Counted from the stretch's first letter, positions 8,485-17,653 are shown. The stretch: 64,000 bases of DNA from Lapillicoccus jejuensis (GCF_006715055.1 NZ_VFMN01000001.1:868001-932000), one strand, 5' to 3'. Notes: generated by a model not told the origin, from the letters alone. Numbers and translations are program-made.

Positions 8485-8790
8485 ATGGCCAGCGCCGCAC
8501 CCCCGCTCGACCAGCTCTACAAGCTCTCCCGCGACCGGTTGGAGGTCGCCCTCGACGACGAGGGCCTCACCGGCGTCGACGACCTGGCCGCCTGGGTGGA
8601 GGTCTGCGAGCACCTCCACGCGCTCGACCCCGCGCGCAACCCCCGACGGCTGGCCGCCTCGCTCTACCGCATCGCCCAGCAGCTGCTGCTCGGCGCGGAC
8701 GCGGTGCCGCGCGAGGACGTCGCCGGGCTGGCCCGGGCGACCGGCGCCGCGCACCGGGCGCACGACCTGCTCCGGCGGCTGGGCGACTGA
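8485..8790 (+). CDS. small helical protein of unknown function
   Basis: Protein of 101 residues, MASAAPPLDQLYKLSRDR at the N-terminus, almost wholly helical and rich in Leu, Ala, Arg and Asp, with no transmembrane segment or cysteine. GAGGA lies four bases before the ATG, a little close. The frame keeps the strong third-position GC bias expected for this genome and no other frame here is a better candidate. I do not recognise the family. It is divergent from the 53-residue gene across a palindrome and convergent with the large membrane protein gene. Confidence 0.6.
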   Translation: MASAAPPLDQLYKLSRDRLEVALDDEGLTGVDDLAAWVEVCEHLHALDPARNPRRLAASLYRIAQQLLLGADAVPREDVAGLARATGAAHRAHDLLRRLGD

Positions 8791-8816
8791 GGGGCGCCGT
8801 ACGGGCCCTGGCGGGG

Positions 8817-10742
8817 TCAGCGGCGGATGACGAGGGTCTGCAGCGGGTCGGTCTGCTGCAGGTCGTGCAGCTCGACGGTGAAGTCGCCGGACTGCGGGAG
8901 CAGGACGGTCACCTGCTCCGACGAGCCGGGGGCGACGGCGACGAGCGGGTAGCTGACCTCGGCGCCGTTGCCGACGAGCGTGCGCACCTCGAGGCGACCG
9001 GTCGCCACCGGCGACCCGATGACGATGGTGACCTGGGTGCCCGACACCGAGGCGACGCTCATCCACGGCCCGTCCCCCGGCGCGACGCTCGGGGAGCTGC
9101 GCACGACGAGCGGTCGCGGCCCCCCTCCCGGCAAGGTCGAGGGCGAGGAGGCGGTGGACGGGGCCGCCGACGGGGTGACGGACGGGGCGGCCGACGCGGT
9201 GAGGGACGGAGCGCTGGACGGGGTGGGCGCCGGGGTGACCGCCGGGGTGGCGGGGGTGCTGACGGTGGGTCCGGCCCCGTCCGCCACCGCGGGGACCGGG
9301 CGCGCCCCGACGACGACGGCGTCCGCGACGACGACGAGCGCGAGGACGACCCAGGGCACGGCGCGCAGCACCCGCAGGTGCGTGGGGCGGGTGTAGCGGG
9401 GGGCATGGGGGCGCGGCAGCAGGGCGGCGAGGCCCGTGGCCGCCAGGGCGAGCGCGGCCAGCCCCACGCGCCAGCCCGTGACCCCGTCCTCCCCGTCGGT
9501 GACGACGGAGGCCCGGACCACGCCGGTGACGACGACGGCGACGAGCGCGCTCCCGACGCAGCGGACGAGGACCTCGAGCGGGCTGGCCGACCGCCACCGA
9601 CCGAGCCGCTCGCCGGCCAGGAGCAGACCGGCGACGGCGAGCACGGCCGCGGCGACGCCCACGCGCGGGGCGACCTCCGGACGGCTCGAGGCGGCGGCGA
9701 GGAGCAGGGCGAGGGCCGAGGCCCCGGCGGGCGCGGCCAGGTCGCCGCGTCCGCGCAGGGACGTGGGCGGCCGGGGCGTCGGCCCGTCGCCGCGGACCCC
9801 GGTGCCGGAGGCGGCGAGACCGGCGAGCAGACCGAGCACCAGCGCGGCGACGGCGACGAACGGCAGCGCCGAGCCGGGCGGCCACGGCAGCAGCGCGACG
9901 GCGACCGAGGCCGCCCAGGCGAGCGCGAGCGCCGGGAGGGTCCGGCCGGAGAGCTCGCGCACGAGCAGGCCGAGGGTGAGGGCGAGCACGACGGTGGTCG
10001 CCACCCAGCTCAGCACGGCGGACCACGGGGCGGGGACCCCGAGCAGCTGGCCGGCGGCCGCGGCTCCCGAGGGGTCCACGAGACCCCGTACGGCGGCCAG
10101 CCCCGCCGCCCCGGCGGCGACGAGGAGCAGGCGGGACGCGGAGCGGACGCGGGTGAGGAGCACCCCCGCGAGGCCGACGGCCGACGGGACCAGGAGCGCG
10201 AGGACACCGGCGAGCGAGGCGCCTGTGGGGCCGCCCGACCCGACGAGGGGGATCCCGTCGCCGCCGGCGTCCGCGCCGCGCAGCGCGACGGCGGCGAGGG
10301 CCGGTCCGGCGGCGGCGAGCACGAGCGCGGGCCCGGGCCCGATCCCGCGCAGGCTCGGCGCGGGCTCCGTGGTCGCCGTCGACGACAGGTCCGGCGCGGC
10401 CGCCGTGGTCGTCGGCGGGGCGGGCGGGACCGGTGGCGCGGCGGGCGGTGCGGCCTCGCCGACGGGTTCCGCGACCCGCTCGGTGACCGGCTCGGCGACC
10501 CGGTGGGCGACCGGCTCCGCGACCGGCTCCGCTTCCCGCGGGCGGACCGTTGGGGCGACGGGCTCGGCGACGGGCTCGGCGACGGGCTCGGCCACGGGCT
10601 CGGCGATCGGCGCCGGGGTGGGGGCGGCGTCAGGGGCGGCCACGCCCATGAAGGTCCGACGGGCGGCGCCGTCGCCGCGCCGGCGCGGGGGCTCGTCCGG
10701 CGGGTGCCGGCGCGCGCCCGTGCCCCGGGAGACGGTGCTCAC
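8817..10742 (-). CDS. multi-spanning membrane protein with Ala-Glu-Pro-Val repeats
   Basis: Protein of 641 residues. The N-terminal cytosolic part contains about ten copies of an (A/x)EPVAEPV-type repeat (about residues 45-95), followed by a Pro/Ala segment. From about residue 135 to 470 there are roughly ten hydrophobic helices, then a Thr/Pro/Ser-rich stalk and a small C-terminal beta domain (about 560-641) that is predicted outside. It uses a GTG start 22 bp after the stop of the DUF4397 gene, so the two are an operon. I do not recognise the family. The layout recalls actinobacterial exopolysaccharide or adhesin-linked membrane proteins. The function is unknown. Confidence 0.8.
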   Translation of the reverse strand: MSTVSRGTGARRHPPDEPPRRRGDGAARRTFMGVAAPDAAPTPAPIAEPVAEPVAEPVAEPVAPTVRPREAEPVAEPVAHRVAEPVTERVAEPVGEAAPPAAPPVPPAPPTTTAAAPDLSSTATTEPAPSLRGIGPGPALVLAAAGPALAAVALRGADAGGDGIPLVGSGGPTGASLAGVLALLVPSAVGLAGVLLTRVRSASRLLLVAAGAAGLAAVRGLVDPSGAAAAGQLLGVPAPWSAVLSWVATTVVLALTLGLLVRELSGRTLPALALAWAASVAVALLPWPPGSALPFVAVAALVLGLLAGLAASGTGVRGDGPTPRPPTSLRGRGDLAAPAGASALALLLAAASSRPEVAPRVGVAAAVLAVAGLLLAGERLGRWRSASPLEVLVRCVGSALVAVVVTGVVRASVVTDGEDGVTGWRVGLAALALAATGLAALLPRPHAPRYTRPTHLRVLRAVPWVVLALVVVADAVVVGARPVPAVADGAGPTVSTPATPAVTPAPTPSSAPSLTASAAPSVTPSAAPSTASSPSTLPGGGPRPLVVRSSPSVAPGDGPWMSVASVSGTQVTIVIGSPVATGRLEVRTLVGNGAEVSYPLVAVAPGSSEQVTVLLPQSGDFTVELHDLQQTDPLQTLVIRR

Positions 10743-10764
10743 GGCCGTCCCGTCGCCAGGACGC

Positions 10765-11754
10765 TCACCGTCGCGCGCGGACGCGGACGCGGACGGGCCG
10801 CCGACGGGCGGCGGACGCGGCGAGCGCCAGGGCCGCCCCGGCGCCGGCGAGCGCCAGGGCCACGCCCGCCCGGTTCACGGCGGGGGCGGCGGGGGCGGGG
10901 TCGACCAGTCCGCCCTCGCCGGTGCGGGCCCCGCCGACCGGGAGGGCGGAGGAGCCGACGGCGTCGGTGACGAGCTTGACCGCGACGGAGGTCGAGCCGG
11001 TGTCGAGGACGACCGCCGTGTAGACGGTGCCTGCGGCGAGGGAGACCGTCTGGCTGGCCGAGGCGGACGCCCCGGAGAGGGCGAGCGGCCACGCTCCCCG
11101 CGGGACGGTGGTGTACGACGTCACCTGGCCGAGGACCGCCCCGGAGGCCAGCGTCGGTCCGTTCTGCGCCTGGACGGTGAGGGTGGGCGTGCGCGAGGCG
11201 GCGGCGAGCACGCGGACGCGGGCGTCTCCGGCCGGCGGCGGGGTGAGGTCGTCGGTGAGCACGCTGAGCCGGGGGGCCGACAGGGTGCCGATCGCGGCGA
11301 CGGTGCTGGCGGAGCCGGCGGTGAGGGTGAAGGTGCGCTCGAGCAGCGGGGCGGTGTCGGTCCCCTGCCCGGCCAGCCGGAGGGTGACGGTGTACGGGCC
11401 GGGGGCGACCTTCTGGTAGCCGGTGACGTCGCCGTACGTCGCGTCCGGCGACATGACGATGCCGGTCGAGGCGCCGGAGCCGGGCGTCAGGTCGATGCGT
11501 CCCGCCCCGAAGCCGGGGACGAAGTGCCCCGCCCGGATCCACGCGGCCCCGGGGGCCTGGACGGCGGGCGCGGTCGGTGCGCCCGCGCGGCCACCCGCGA
11601 CGGCCGGCACGGTGGCCAGGGCGAGCAGGGCCACGGCCAGCGACGCCGCGGCCAGCAGCCGTCGGGGGCGGCGGAGCCGCGGGTCGGCCGGGCGGCTCCG
11701 GTGGGTCCGGTCGGCACGGCGGCGCGAGTGGGTGGCGGGGTGCGGGTCGGTCAC
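10765..11754 (-). CDS. DUF4397 domain secreted/anchored protein
   Basis: Protein of 329 residues with a twin-arginine-poor but clear signal peptide (hydrophobic stretch LLAAASLAVALLALATVPAVA at about residues 27-47), one or two DUF4397 repeats (WIRAGHFVPGFG opens the first, then the GDVTGYQKVAPGPYTVTL core) and a C-terminal transmembrane helix near 290-315 followed by Arg-rich tail residues that keep it in the membrane. The GTG start at 11754 has GAGGA seven bases upstream. DUF4397 proteins are extracellular beta-sandwiches of unknown function. It is the first gene of a two-gene operon with the repeat-bearing membrane protein. Confidence 0.85.
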   Translation of the reverse strand: MTDPHPATHSRRRADRTHRSRPADPRLRRPRRLLAAASLAVALLALATVPAVAGGRAGAPTAPAVQAPGAAWIRAGHFVPGFGAGRIDLTPGSGASTGIVMSPDATYGDVTGYQKVAPGPYTVTLRLAGQGTDTAPLLERTFTLTAGSASTVAAIGTLSAPRLSVLTDDLTPPPAGDARVRVLAAASRTPTLTVQAQNGPTLASGAVLGQVTSYTTVPRGAWPLALSGASASASQTVSLAAGTVYTAVVLDTGSTSVAVKLVTDAVGSSALPVGGARTGEGGLVDPAPAAPAVNRAGVALALAGAGAALALAASAARRRPVRVRVRARR

Positions 11755-11969
11755 GGTGGCGTCCTCGGCGGGCTCGGGTGAGGGCCGGGAGAGCGACGGA
11801 GCCCCTGCCGCCGACGGTCCCCCCGGACCTCGGTGTGCTGCCCTTGATACCCCGCCGGGAGGGGGCTGGGACACCTTCGCGGCCCAATTGGTGGGCGCAA
11901 CCGGGCCGTACCCGGACGAATGCCCTCCCTGTTGCGGGAGCCGGTCCCCGCCGCAGCAGGGGCCGGGGG

Positions 11970-13220
11970 TCAGCTCGCGAGGGCGGTGACGGCTTCGCGC
12001 ATGGACCCGACGACCTCGACGTGCAGGCGCGCCGGCAGCACCGGGATCGAGGTCCAGCCGGGACCCCCGAGGACGACGTGGACCGGGGCCTCGAGGCCGA
12101 TGAGGCGGTCCCACAGGACGTCCTGAGGCCGGCGCGAGATCGAGGCCCACAGGAACACGCTCGTGGCGTGGGTGCGGGTGATGGCGCGGGCGAGGGCCGA
12201 CGACGGCAGCCGGGGACCGAGGTACATGGTCGCCTGGCCGTGGCCGGCCAGCGCCGCCTCGAGCGCCAGCAGCGGCAGGTGGTGCTGCTCCTCGTCGGCC
12301 GCGCCGAGCAGGATCGGGGTCGCGGCGACGCGCAGACCCCCCGTGCGGGCGACGGCCCGCAGCTCGCTGCCGAGCAGCTCGCTCACCAGGTGCTCGGCGT
12401 CGACGCCGAGCTCACCGAGCTCCCACATCCGCCCGATGGCGCGCAGGGTCGGGGCCAGGACGTCGTCCCAGGCGGCCCCCACCTCGTGACGGCGCAGCAC
12501 CTGACGGGTCAGGTGGGCGATGGTCGGTGCGTCCAGGGCGCGCGTCGCCGCGAGGAGGGCTCGGACGGTGGGGTGGTCGACCAGGTCGGACCCGTCCAGT
12601 CGGACAGGTGTCTCGCGGGCCTCGCGCTCCTCGGCCGCCGCCGCCACCTCGTCGTCGACGTCGGCCACATGCAGGCGTCGGGGAGCGCCGTCGCCGGCAG
12701 CCGGGTCGGCGGTCGTGACGGTGGAGCGGGCCGTTCCCCTCGCTGCGGAGGACGAGGCGGACCTGGCCACCCCGGCGCCGGCCGCCGAGCGGTCGCGAGG
12801 GCCCGCCGAGGCGATGAGCGGGGCGTCGCGGTTCTCCTCGAGGAGGTCGTCGTCGGTGAGCGACAGGACCGAGGTCGCTGCCGCCTGCGCCGGCACGCCC
12901 TGCCCGATGAGCCGACCCATCGTGAGCACGCGGAGCACGTCGAGGTGGGTGTATCGGCGGTGGTTGCCGTTGGTGCGGTCGCTGGGCCCGACGCCGTACC
13001 GGCGGTCCCACGAGCGCAGCGTCGACGGGGTCGTCCCCGCCCGCTCGGCCACGACGCCGACCGGCCAGCTGAGCTCGGGAGGGGGGGCGGCGGCGACCCG
13101 GGGTCGGGGTCCGCCGGTGGTGGAGGAGGGGTCGCGAGGGTCGCGCGACGTCTGGTCTGAGGCCGGCGACGGAGTCATCCCCGATGCCGCGGACCTCCTG
13201 CTGTCGCCTTGAGTCGTCAT
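11970..13220 (-). CDS. MerR-family regulator with B12-binding photoreceptor domain (CarH/LitR-like)
   Basis: Transcription regulator of 416 residues. After a disordered N-terminus, a MerR winged helix lies at about 51-118 (WPVGVVAERAGTTPSTLRSW and GNHRRYTHLDVLRV). The C-terminal half is a four-helix bundle plus a Rossmann-like cobalamin domain. It keeps the W-x9-EH motif that caps adenosylcobalamin in CarH (W266, E276, H277) and an ExH motif at the lower-ligand position (E311, H313 in EEQHHLP). The family represses in the dark and is released by light-driven breakage of the Co-C bond. A non-conserved linker spans 130-205. ATG 13220 has AGG upstream. The gene is divergent from an F420-type oxidoreductase, the probable target. 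Confidence 0.88.
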   Translation of the reverse strand: MTTQGDSRRSAASGMTPSPASDQTSRDPRDPSSTTGGPRPRVAAAPPPELSWPVGVVAERAGTTPSTLRSWDRRYGVGPSDRTNGNHRRYTHLDVLRVLTMGRLIGQGVPAQAAATSVLSLTDDDLLEENRDAPLIASAGPRDRSAAGAGVARSASSSAARGTARSTVTTADPAAGDGAPRRLHVADVDDEVAAAAEEREARETPVRLDGSDLVDHPTVRALLAATRALDAPTIAHLTRQVLRRHEVGAAWDDVLAPTLRAIGRMWELGELGVDAEHLVSELLGSELRAVARTGGLRVAATPILLGAADEEQHHLPLLALEAALAGHGQATMYLGPRLPSSALARAITRTHATSVFLWASISRRPQDVLWDRLIGLEAPVHVVLGGPGWTSIPVLPARLHVEVVGSMREAVTALAS

Positions 13221-13284
13221 GTGTGCACCTGTCCCTGTCGGTGCCGGACCCGCTGTCTTCGGCCCTGTGCGCATCGACCACTCC

Positions 13285-13313
13285 ACGATAGGACGGGGCC
13301 GCCACTTGTGCAA
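13285..13313 (-). promoter_or_regulatory. promoter of the B12-dependent regulator
   Basis: On the minus strand, TTGCAC (complement of 13308-13313), a 17-bp spacer and TATCGT (complement of 13285-13290) make a good housekeeping-type promoter, with four of six matches in each hexamer. Transcription would begin near 13278, giving a leader of about 58 bases to the ATG at 13220. The -35 hexamer lies inside the large palindrome. Confidence 0.6.
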
Positions 13314-13332
13314 TGCACAAGTCTTGCGCAAG
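13304..13332. promoter_or_regulatory. 19-bp palindrome plus adjacent 10-bp palindrome, operator of the regulator
   Basis: ACTTGTGCA-A-TGCACAAGT (13304-13322) is a perfect palindrome and CTTGCGCAAG (13323-13332) is a second perfect one immediately next to it; both share CTTG-GCA-type half sites. CarH-type tetramers bind several tandem half sites over a promoter, so the pair would fit a protein of that kind. The site covers the -35 element of the regulator gene and lies 64 bp before the divergent oxidoreductase gene. Autorepression and light control of both genes are inferred. Confidence 0.65.
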
Positions 13333-13395
13333 TTTGAACCCGGCATTCCGGACGGCGACGGTGTGCGTCGACGACCGGACGGGTAGTCCGGCGAC

Positions 13396-14388
13396 GTGAC
13401 GACTTTCGGATACACACTCATGACCGAGCAGAGCGGACCGCGCGAGCTGGTGCGGTACGCCACCGCCGCCGAGCGGGCGGGCTTCTCCTTCGCGGTCTCG
13501 AGCGACCACTACTCCCCCTGGCTCTCGGCCCAGGGGCACGCGCCGTACGCCTGGACCGTGCTCGGCGCCGTCGCCCAGGCGACGACCGACCTCGAGCTGA
13601 TGACCTACGTCACCTGCCCGACCATCCGCTACCACCCGGCGGTCGTGGCGCAGAAGGCGGCGACGCTCGGCGTCCTCAGCGACGGGCGCTTCACGCTCGG
13701 TCTCGGGGCCGGCGAGAACCTCAACGAGCACGTCGCCGGGCAGGGGTGGCCGTCGGTCGACGCCCGCCAGGAGATGCTCGTCGAGGCCATCCGGATCATC
13801 CGCGAGCTGCACGCGGGCGAGCTGGTGACCTTCCACGGCGACTACTTCGACGTCGAGTCGGCCCGGATCTGGGACCTGCCCGAGGGCGGCGTCCCGATCG
13901 GGGTCGCCACGAGCGGGGAGAAGTCCATCGCGCGGTTCGGCCCGCTCGCCGACCACCTCATCGCCGTCGAGCCCGACGCCTCGCTCGTCGAGGGCTGGAA
14001 CGCGCTCGAGGGCAAGCCGCGGATCGGCGCGGGCGCGCGCGCCATCGGGCAGATCCCCATCTCCTGGGGTCCGGACCGGGACGAGGCGGTGCAGCGGGCG
14101 CACGAGCAGTTCCGCTGGTTCGCCGGTGGGTGGGCCGTCAACGCCGACCTGCCGACCACCGCGGGGTTCGCCGCGGCGACCCAGTTCGTGCGGCCCGAGG
14201 ACGTCGCCGAGAGCATCCCCTGTGGGCCCGACCTCGACGCGGTCGTCGAGGCGGTCAAGCCCTACTGGGAGGCCGGGTTCACCGACATCGCCCTCGTCCA
14301 GGTCGGCGACGAGCTGCAGGAGCGGTTCCTCGCCGAGGCGGCGCAGCCGCTGCTGGAGAAGCTGCGGGCGGCGGCCCCGTCGGCCTGA
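13396..14388 (+). CDS. F420-type oxidoreductase, luciferase-like (LLM) family
   Basis: Protein of 330 residues with the TIM-barrel fold of the LLM group; it belongs with the F420-dependent dehydrogenase-like (Fgd-related) branch. Motifs are FAVSSDHYSPWL, MTYVTCPTIRYHPAVVAQ, FTLGLGAGENLNEHV and PIGVATSGEKSIARFG. The start is a GTG at 13396 reading TTFGYTLMTEQ after the initiator. Substrate is unknown; these enzymes move hydride between F420 and alcohols, enones or sugars. It is divergent from the B12-type regulator with the palindromes between them. A second member of the same family lies at 41054-42031. Confidence 0.88.
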   Translation: MTTFGYTLMTEQSGPRELVRYATAAERAGFSFAVSSDHYSPWLSAQGHAPYAWTVLGAVAQATTDLELMTYVTCPTIRYHPAVVAQKAATLGVLSDGRFTLGLGAGENLNEHVAGQGWPSVDARQEMLVEAIRIIRELHAGELVTFHGDYFDVESARIWDLPEGGVPIGVATSGEKSIARFGPLADHLIAVEPDASLVEGWNALEGKPRIGAGARAIGQIPISWGPDRDEAVQRAHEQFRWFAGGWAVNADLPTTAGFAAATQFVRPEDVAESIPCGPDLDAVVEAVKPYWEAGFTDIALVQVGDELQERFLAEAAQPLLEKLRAAAPSA

Positions 14389-14433
14389 ACGACCCTCCCC
14401 GCCGCCCCCTCGTGAGCGGTCGCGTGCGCGCTG

Positions 14434-14462
14434 TGCCGTGCCCCACCCCGTGGGGCACGGCA
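14434..14462. terminator. bidirectional hairpin terminator
   Basis: TGCCGTGCCCCA-ccccg-TGGGGCACGGCA has a perfect 12-bp stem and a five-base loop. It lies between the stops of the convergent oxidoreductase gene (plus) and selB (minus). No T tract follows on either side, as is common in high-GC actinobacteria. Confidence 0.75.
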
Positions 14463-14518
14463 TAGTCGTCGCAGGTCAGGGGCCCGGGCCGACCGCCCGA
14501 CCGCTCCGTCGACCGGGC

Positions 14519-16336
14519 TCAGCCGCGGCGCACGACCTCGCGCCGGGTCCCGTCGAGACGGCGGGTCCAGCCGCGCCGGTCGAGGTGCTCCAGCAGCGGG
14601 ATGGCGACCCGGCGGGTGGTCGCGAGCGCCTGGCGCGCCTCGCTCGTCGTGAACGGCTGCTCCAGCCCGGCGAGGACGCGCATGGCCCGCGCCGGGCCGG
14701 TGGGCAGGAGGACGACGTCGTCGCCGAGCCGGACCAGCCGGCCCACCCGCTCGGCGGCGGCCAGCTCGCGCGGGCCGAGCCCCCACTCGTGCAGCTGCGG
14801 GCGCTCGGGCGCCGCGAAGGGGTCCGCCGTCAGCACGGCCTCCAGGGCGGCCATCCCGGCCTCGGCGGCGCCGAGGTCGGCGACGACCCCGGGTCGGCGG
14901 ACGCGGCCGTGGTCGAGCAGGAGGCCGGCGGCGTCGGCGACGGGGCGCAGCAGCGCGGCGTCGGGGAGGCCGGCGGCGTGCCGCGCCTCCTCGGCGGGGA
15001 CCACCGGGTCGAGCGGGCGCGACGCCGCCCGCGCGTCGGCGGTGGCGGTGAGGTCGCGCACCCACCCGGACCAGCGCTCGTCGCTCACCCACCAGCCGGC
15101 GACCCGCCGCAGCCCGGCGGGGGCCGTCGTCGGAGGCTCGACGCCGAGCGCCCGCAGCCGCACCTCCGGTACGGCGCCGCGCCGCTCCACCTCCCGGCGC
15201 AGGTCCGGCGCCCCCTGGACCCCGGCCAGCTCCCCCGCCCACCGGGCGGCGGCCCCGCGGCGCCGCAGCGGCGGCGGGTCCGCGTCGAGGACGACGACCC
15301 CGGCGGCGACGGCGTGCCGGCCCGGGTCGCGCAGGACGGCGCGGTCCCCCGCACGCAGCGGCAGGGCCGAGGCCAGCCGCAGCCGGGCGAGCGGCTCCCC
15401 CGGCACGAGCGGACGCACCCGGACGGGGACGGACGCCGTCCCGACGTGCAGGACCAGCTGGGCGGGCAGCGACGCCGCGTCGACGCCGGGGCCGTCCGCG
15501 TCGTCGGCGGCGGCGTCCAGGGGCGCCCGCAGCCGGACGTCGACCTCGCCCGTGGTCGGCCACGCCCCCGGGGTGAGCAGCACGTCGCCGCGCGCGACCG
15601 CCTCGCGCGCGACCCCGCGCAGGTTGAGCGCGGCCCGCGCGACCCCGGTGACCGACGTCACCGGGGCCCCGAGGGCCTGCACCCCGCGCACGACCACCCG
15701 TTCCCCGCGCAGCTCGAGCTCGTCCCCGGCGGTGACCGTGCCGGCCCCCAGGGTGCCGGTGACGACGGTGCCGCTGCCGCGCACGGTGAACGCCCGGTCG
15801 ACCCAGAGCCGGACCGGGTCGTCCGCGGCGGGCTCCGGCAGCCGGGCGACCAGCCGGTCGAGCGCCGCGCGCAGCTCGTCCAGTCCCTGACCGGTGGCCC
15901 CGGAGACGGCGACCGCCTCGACGTCGCCGAGGCTGCTGCGCGCGATGGCCGCCCGCGCCTGCGCCGTCGCGGGGCCGGGGTCGGCGAGGTCGCTGCGGGT
16001 GACGGCGAGCAGCCCCCGGTCCAGGCCGAGGGCGTCGACGGCGGCCAGGTGCTCGGCGGACTGGCGCCGCCAGCCCTCGTCGGCGGCGACGACGACGAGC
16101 ACCGCGGTGACCGGACCCACGCCGGCGAGCATGTTGCCGATGAACCGCTCGTGCCCCGGGACGTCGACGACGGCCAGCGTCCGCCCCGACGGCAGGGTCG
16201 TCCACGCGTAGCCGAGGTCGATGGTCATCCCCCGCCGGCGCTCCTCGGCCCACCGGTCCGGTTCCTGCCCGGTCAGGGCGCGCACGAGCGTCGACTTGCC
16301 GTGGTCGACGTGCCCGGCGGTGGCGAGGACGTGCAC
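14519..16336 (-). CDS. selB: selenocysteine-specific translation elongation factor SelB
   Basis: GTPase of 605 residues that brings Sec-tRNA to UGA codons next to a SECIS hairpin. G1 is GHVDHGKS (8-15), G2 RGMTID (35-40), G3 DVPGHERF (58-65) and G4 TRSD (113-116). Domains II and III follow (VRLWVDRAFTVRGSGTVVTG), and the C-terminal winged helices, which bind the SECIS RNA, end in FTTSEARQALATTRRVAIPL and LLEHLDRRGWTRR. The GTG start follows the selA stop directly (TGAGTG), so translation is coupled. Order selC-selA-selB on the minus strand and the Sec-containing formate dehydrogenase nearby agree with the assignment. Confidence 0.97.
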   Translation of the reverse strand: MHVLATAGHVDHGKSTLVRALTGQEPDRWAEERRRGMTIDLGYAWTTLPSGRTLAVVDVPGHERFIGNMLAGVGPVTAVLVVVAADEGWRRQSAEHLAAVDALGLDRGLLAVTRSDLADPGPATAQARAAIARSSLGDVEAVAVSGATGQGLDELRAALDRLVARLPEPAADDPVRLWVDRAFTVRGSGTVVTGTLGAGTVTAGDELELRGERVVVRGVQALGAPVTSVTGVARAALNLRGVAREAVARGDVLLTPGAWPTTGEVDVRLRAPLDAAADDADGPGVDAASLPAQLVLHVGTASVPVRVRPLVPGEPLARLRLASALPLRAGDRAVLRDPGRHAVAAGVVVLDADPPPLRRRGAAARWAGELAGVQGAPDLRREVERRGAVPEVRLRALGVEPPTTAPAGLRRVAGWWVSDERWSGWVRDLTATADARAASRPLDPVVPAEEARHAAGLPDAALLRPVADAAGLLLDHGRVRRPGVVADLGAAEAGMAALEAVLTADPFAAPERPQLHEWGLGPRELAAAERVGRLVRLGDDVVLLPTGPARAMRVLAGLEQPFTTSEARQALATTRRVAIPLLEHLDRRGWTRRLDGTRREVVRRG

Positions 16337-17653
16337 TCAGCCCTCCGCGCCGGTACGGGCCAGGGCGGCGACGACGGCGGCGACGAGCCGCTCGTCGTCC
16401 GCGTCGGGCACGCACCGCAGGTCCAGCAGCGTCCGGCCGCGCTCGACGCGGGCGACGACGACGGGGTCGCCCGTGCGCAGCGCCGGGGCCAGCTCCTCGG
16501 GCAGCGCGACGGCCCAGCCGGGCAGCACGAGCCCGGGCGCTCCCCCGCCGCCGACGGCGCCGGCGCAGGGGACGACCTCGACCTCCGGGTGGGCGGGGGC
16601 GAGCCGGCGGGCCAGGGACTCCGTACGGCGACGCAGCGTCCCACCGTCGGCGTGCAGCGCGAGGTGCGCCGGGGTGGCCGGGCCACGCAGGGTGGCCTCC
16701 ATCGCGGCGAGGGTGAGCTTGTCGACGCGCAGGGCCCGGGCGAGCGGGTGGCGGCGCAGCCGCTCGACGACCTCGGCGGTGCCGAGCAGGAGGCCGGCCT
16801 GCGGACCGCCGAGCAGCTTGTCGCCGCTGCCGGTGACGACCGAGGCGCCGTCGGTGAGCGCCGTGGTCGCGTCCGGCTCGTCGGGCAGCAGCGGCTCGGG
16901 GTGCAGCAGGCCGGACCCGACGTCGACGACGACCGGCACGCCGAGCATCGACAGCTCGCGCACCCCGACGGCGGAGGTGAAGCCCTCGACGCGGAAGTTG
17001 CTCGGGTGCACCTTGAGGACGCAGCCGGTGTCGGGACCGAGCGCGGCGGCGTAGTCGGCGAGCGACGTGCGGTTGGTCGTGCCGACCTCGCGCAGCCGCG
17101 CCCCGGTGGAGGCGATGAGGTCCGGCAGCCGGAAGCCGTCGCCGATCTCGACCATCTCGCCGCGGCTGACGACGACCTCGCGCCCGGCGGCGAGCGCGGT
17201 GGTGGCGAGCACGAGCGCGGCGGCGCCGTTGTTGACGACGAGCACGTCACCCGCGGCGGGGACGGCGGCCCGCAGCGCGGCGAGGGCGCCCCGGCCGCGA
17301 CGGGCGCGGCGGCCGGTGGCGACGTCGTACTCGACGTCGACGTAGCCGGCGGCCGCGGTGACGGCCTCGACGGCGGCGGGCGACAGCGGGGCGCGCCCGA
17401 GGTTGGTGTGCAGGACGACCCCGGTGGCGTTGAGGACGGGGCGCATCGAGGCCGGCCGGGTGGGCAGCGCGGCGAACGCGGCGTCGGCGACGTCCTCCGG
17501 GGGCAGGGCGCCGGCGCGGGCCCGCTGCTGGGCGGCGGTCACCGCCTCCTTGACCGGACCCGGACCGAGCCGCCGCACCGCCTCGACGAGCCGCGGGTCG
17601 GCGAGCAGGACGTCGGTGCGCGGGACGCGTCGGCGCGGGTCGTCGTCGGGCAC
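16337..17653 (-). CDS. selA: L-seryl-tRNA(Sec) selenium transferase SelA
   Basis: PLP enzyme of 438 residues that turns Ser-tRNA(Sec) into Sec-tRNA(Sec) with selenophosphate. It has the bacterial SelA pattern: NATGVVLHTNLGRAPLS near the start, VNNGAAALVLA, then the PLP lysine in TGSGDKLLGGPQAG (K279). Length is close to that of E. coli SelA (463). It starts at a GTG, 44 bp downstream of selC on the same strand, and its stop touches the selB start. The enzyme works as a decamer in the cytosol. Confidence 0.97.
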   Translation of the reverse strand: MPDDDPRRRVPRTDVLLADPRLVEAVRRLGPGPVKEAVTAAQQRARAGALPPEDVADAAFAALPTRPASMRPVLNATGVVLHTNLGRAPLSPAAVEAVTAAAGYVDVEYDVATGRRARRGRGALAALRAAVPAAGDVLVVNNGAAALVLATTALAAGREVVVSRGEMVEIGDGFRLPDLIASTGARLREVGTTNRTSLADYAAALGPDTGCVLKVHPSNFRVEGFTSAVGVRELSMLGVPVVVDVGSGLLHPEPLLPDEPDATTALTDGASVVTGSGDKLLGGPQAGLLLGTAEVVERLRRHPLARALRVDKLTLAAMEATLRGPATPAHLALHADGGTLRRRTESLARRLAPAHPEVEVVPCAGAVGGGGAPGLVLPGWAVALPEELAPALRTGDPVVVARVERGRTLLDLRCVPDADDERLVAAVVAALARTGAEG

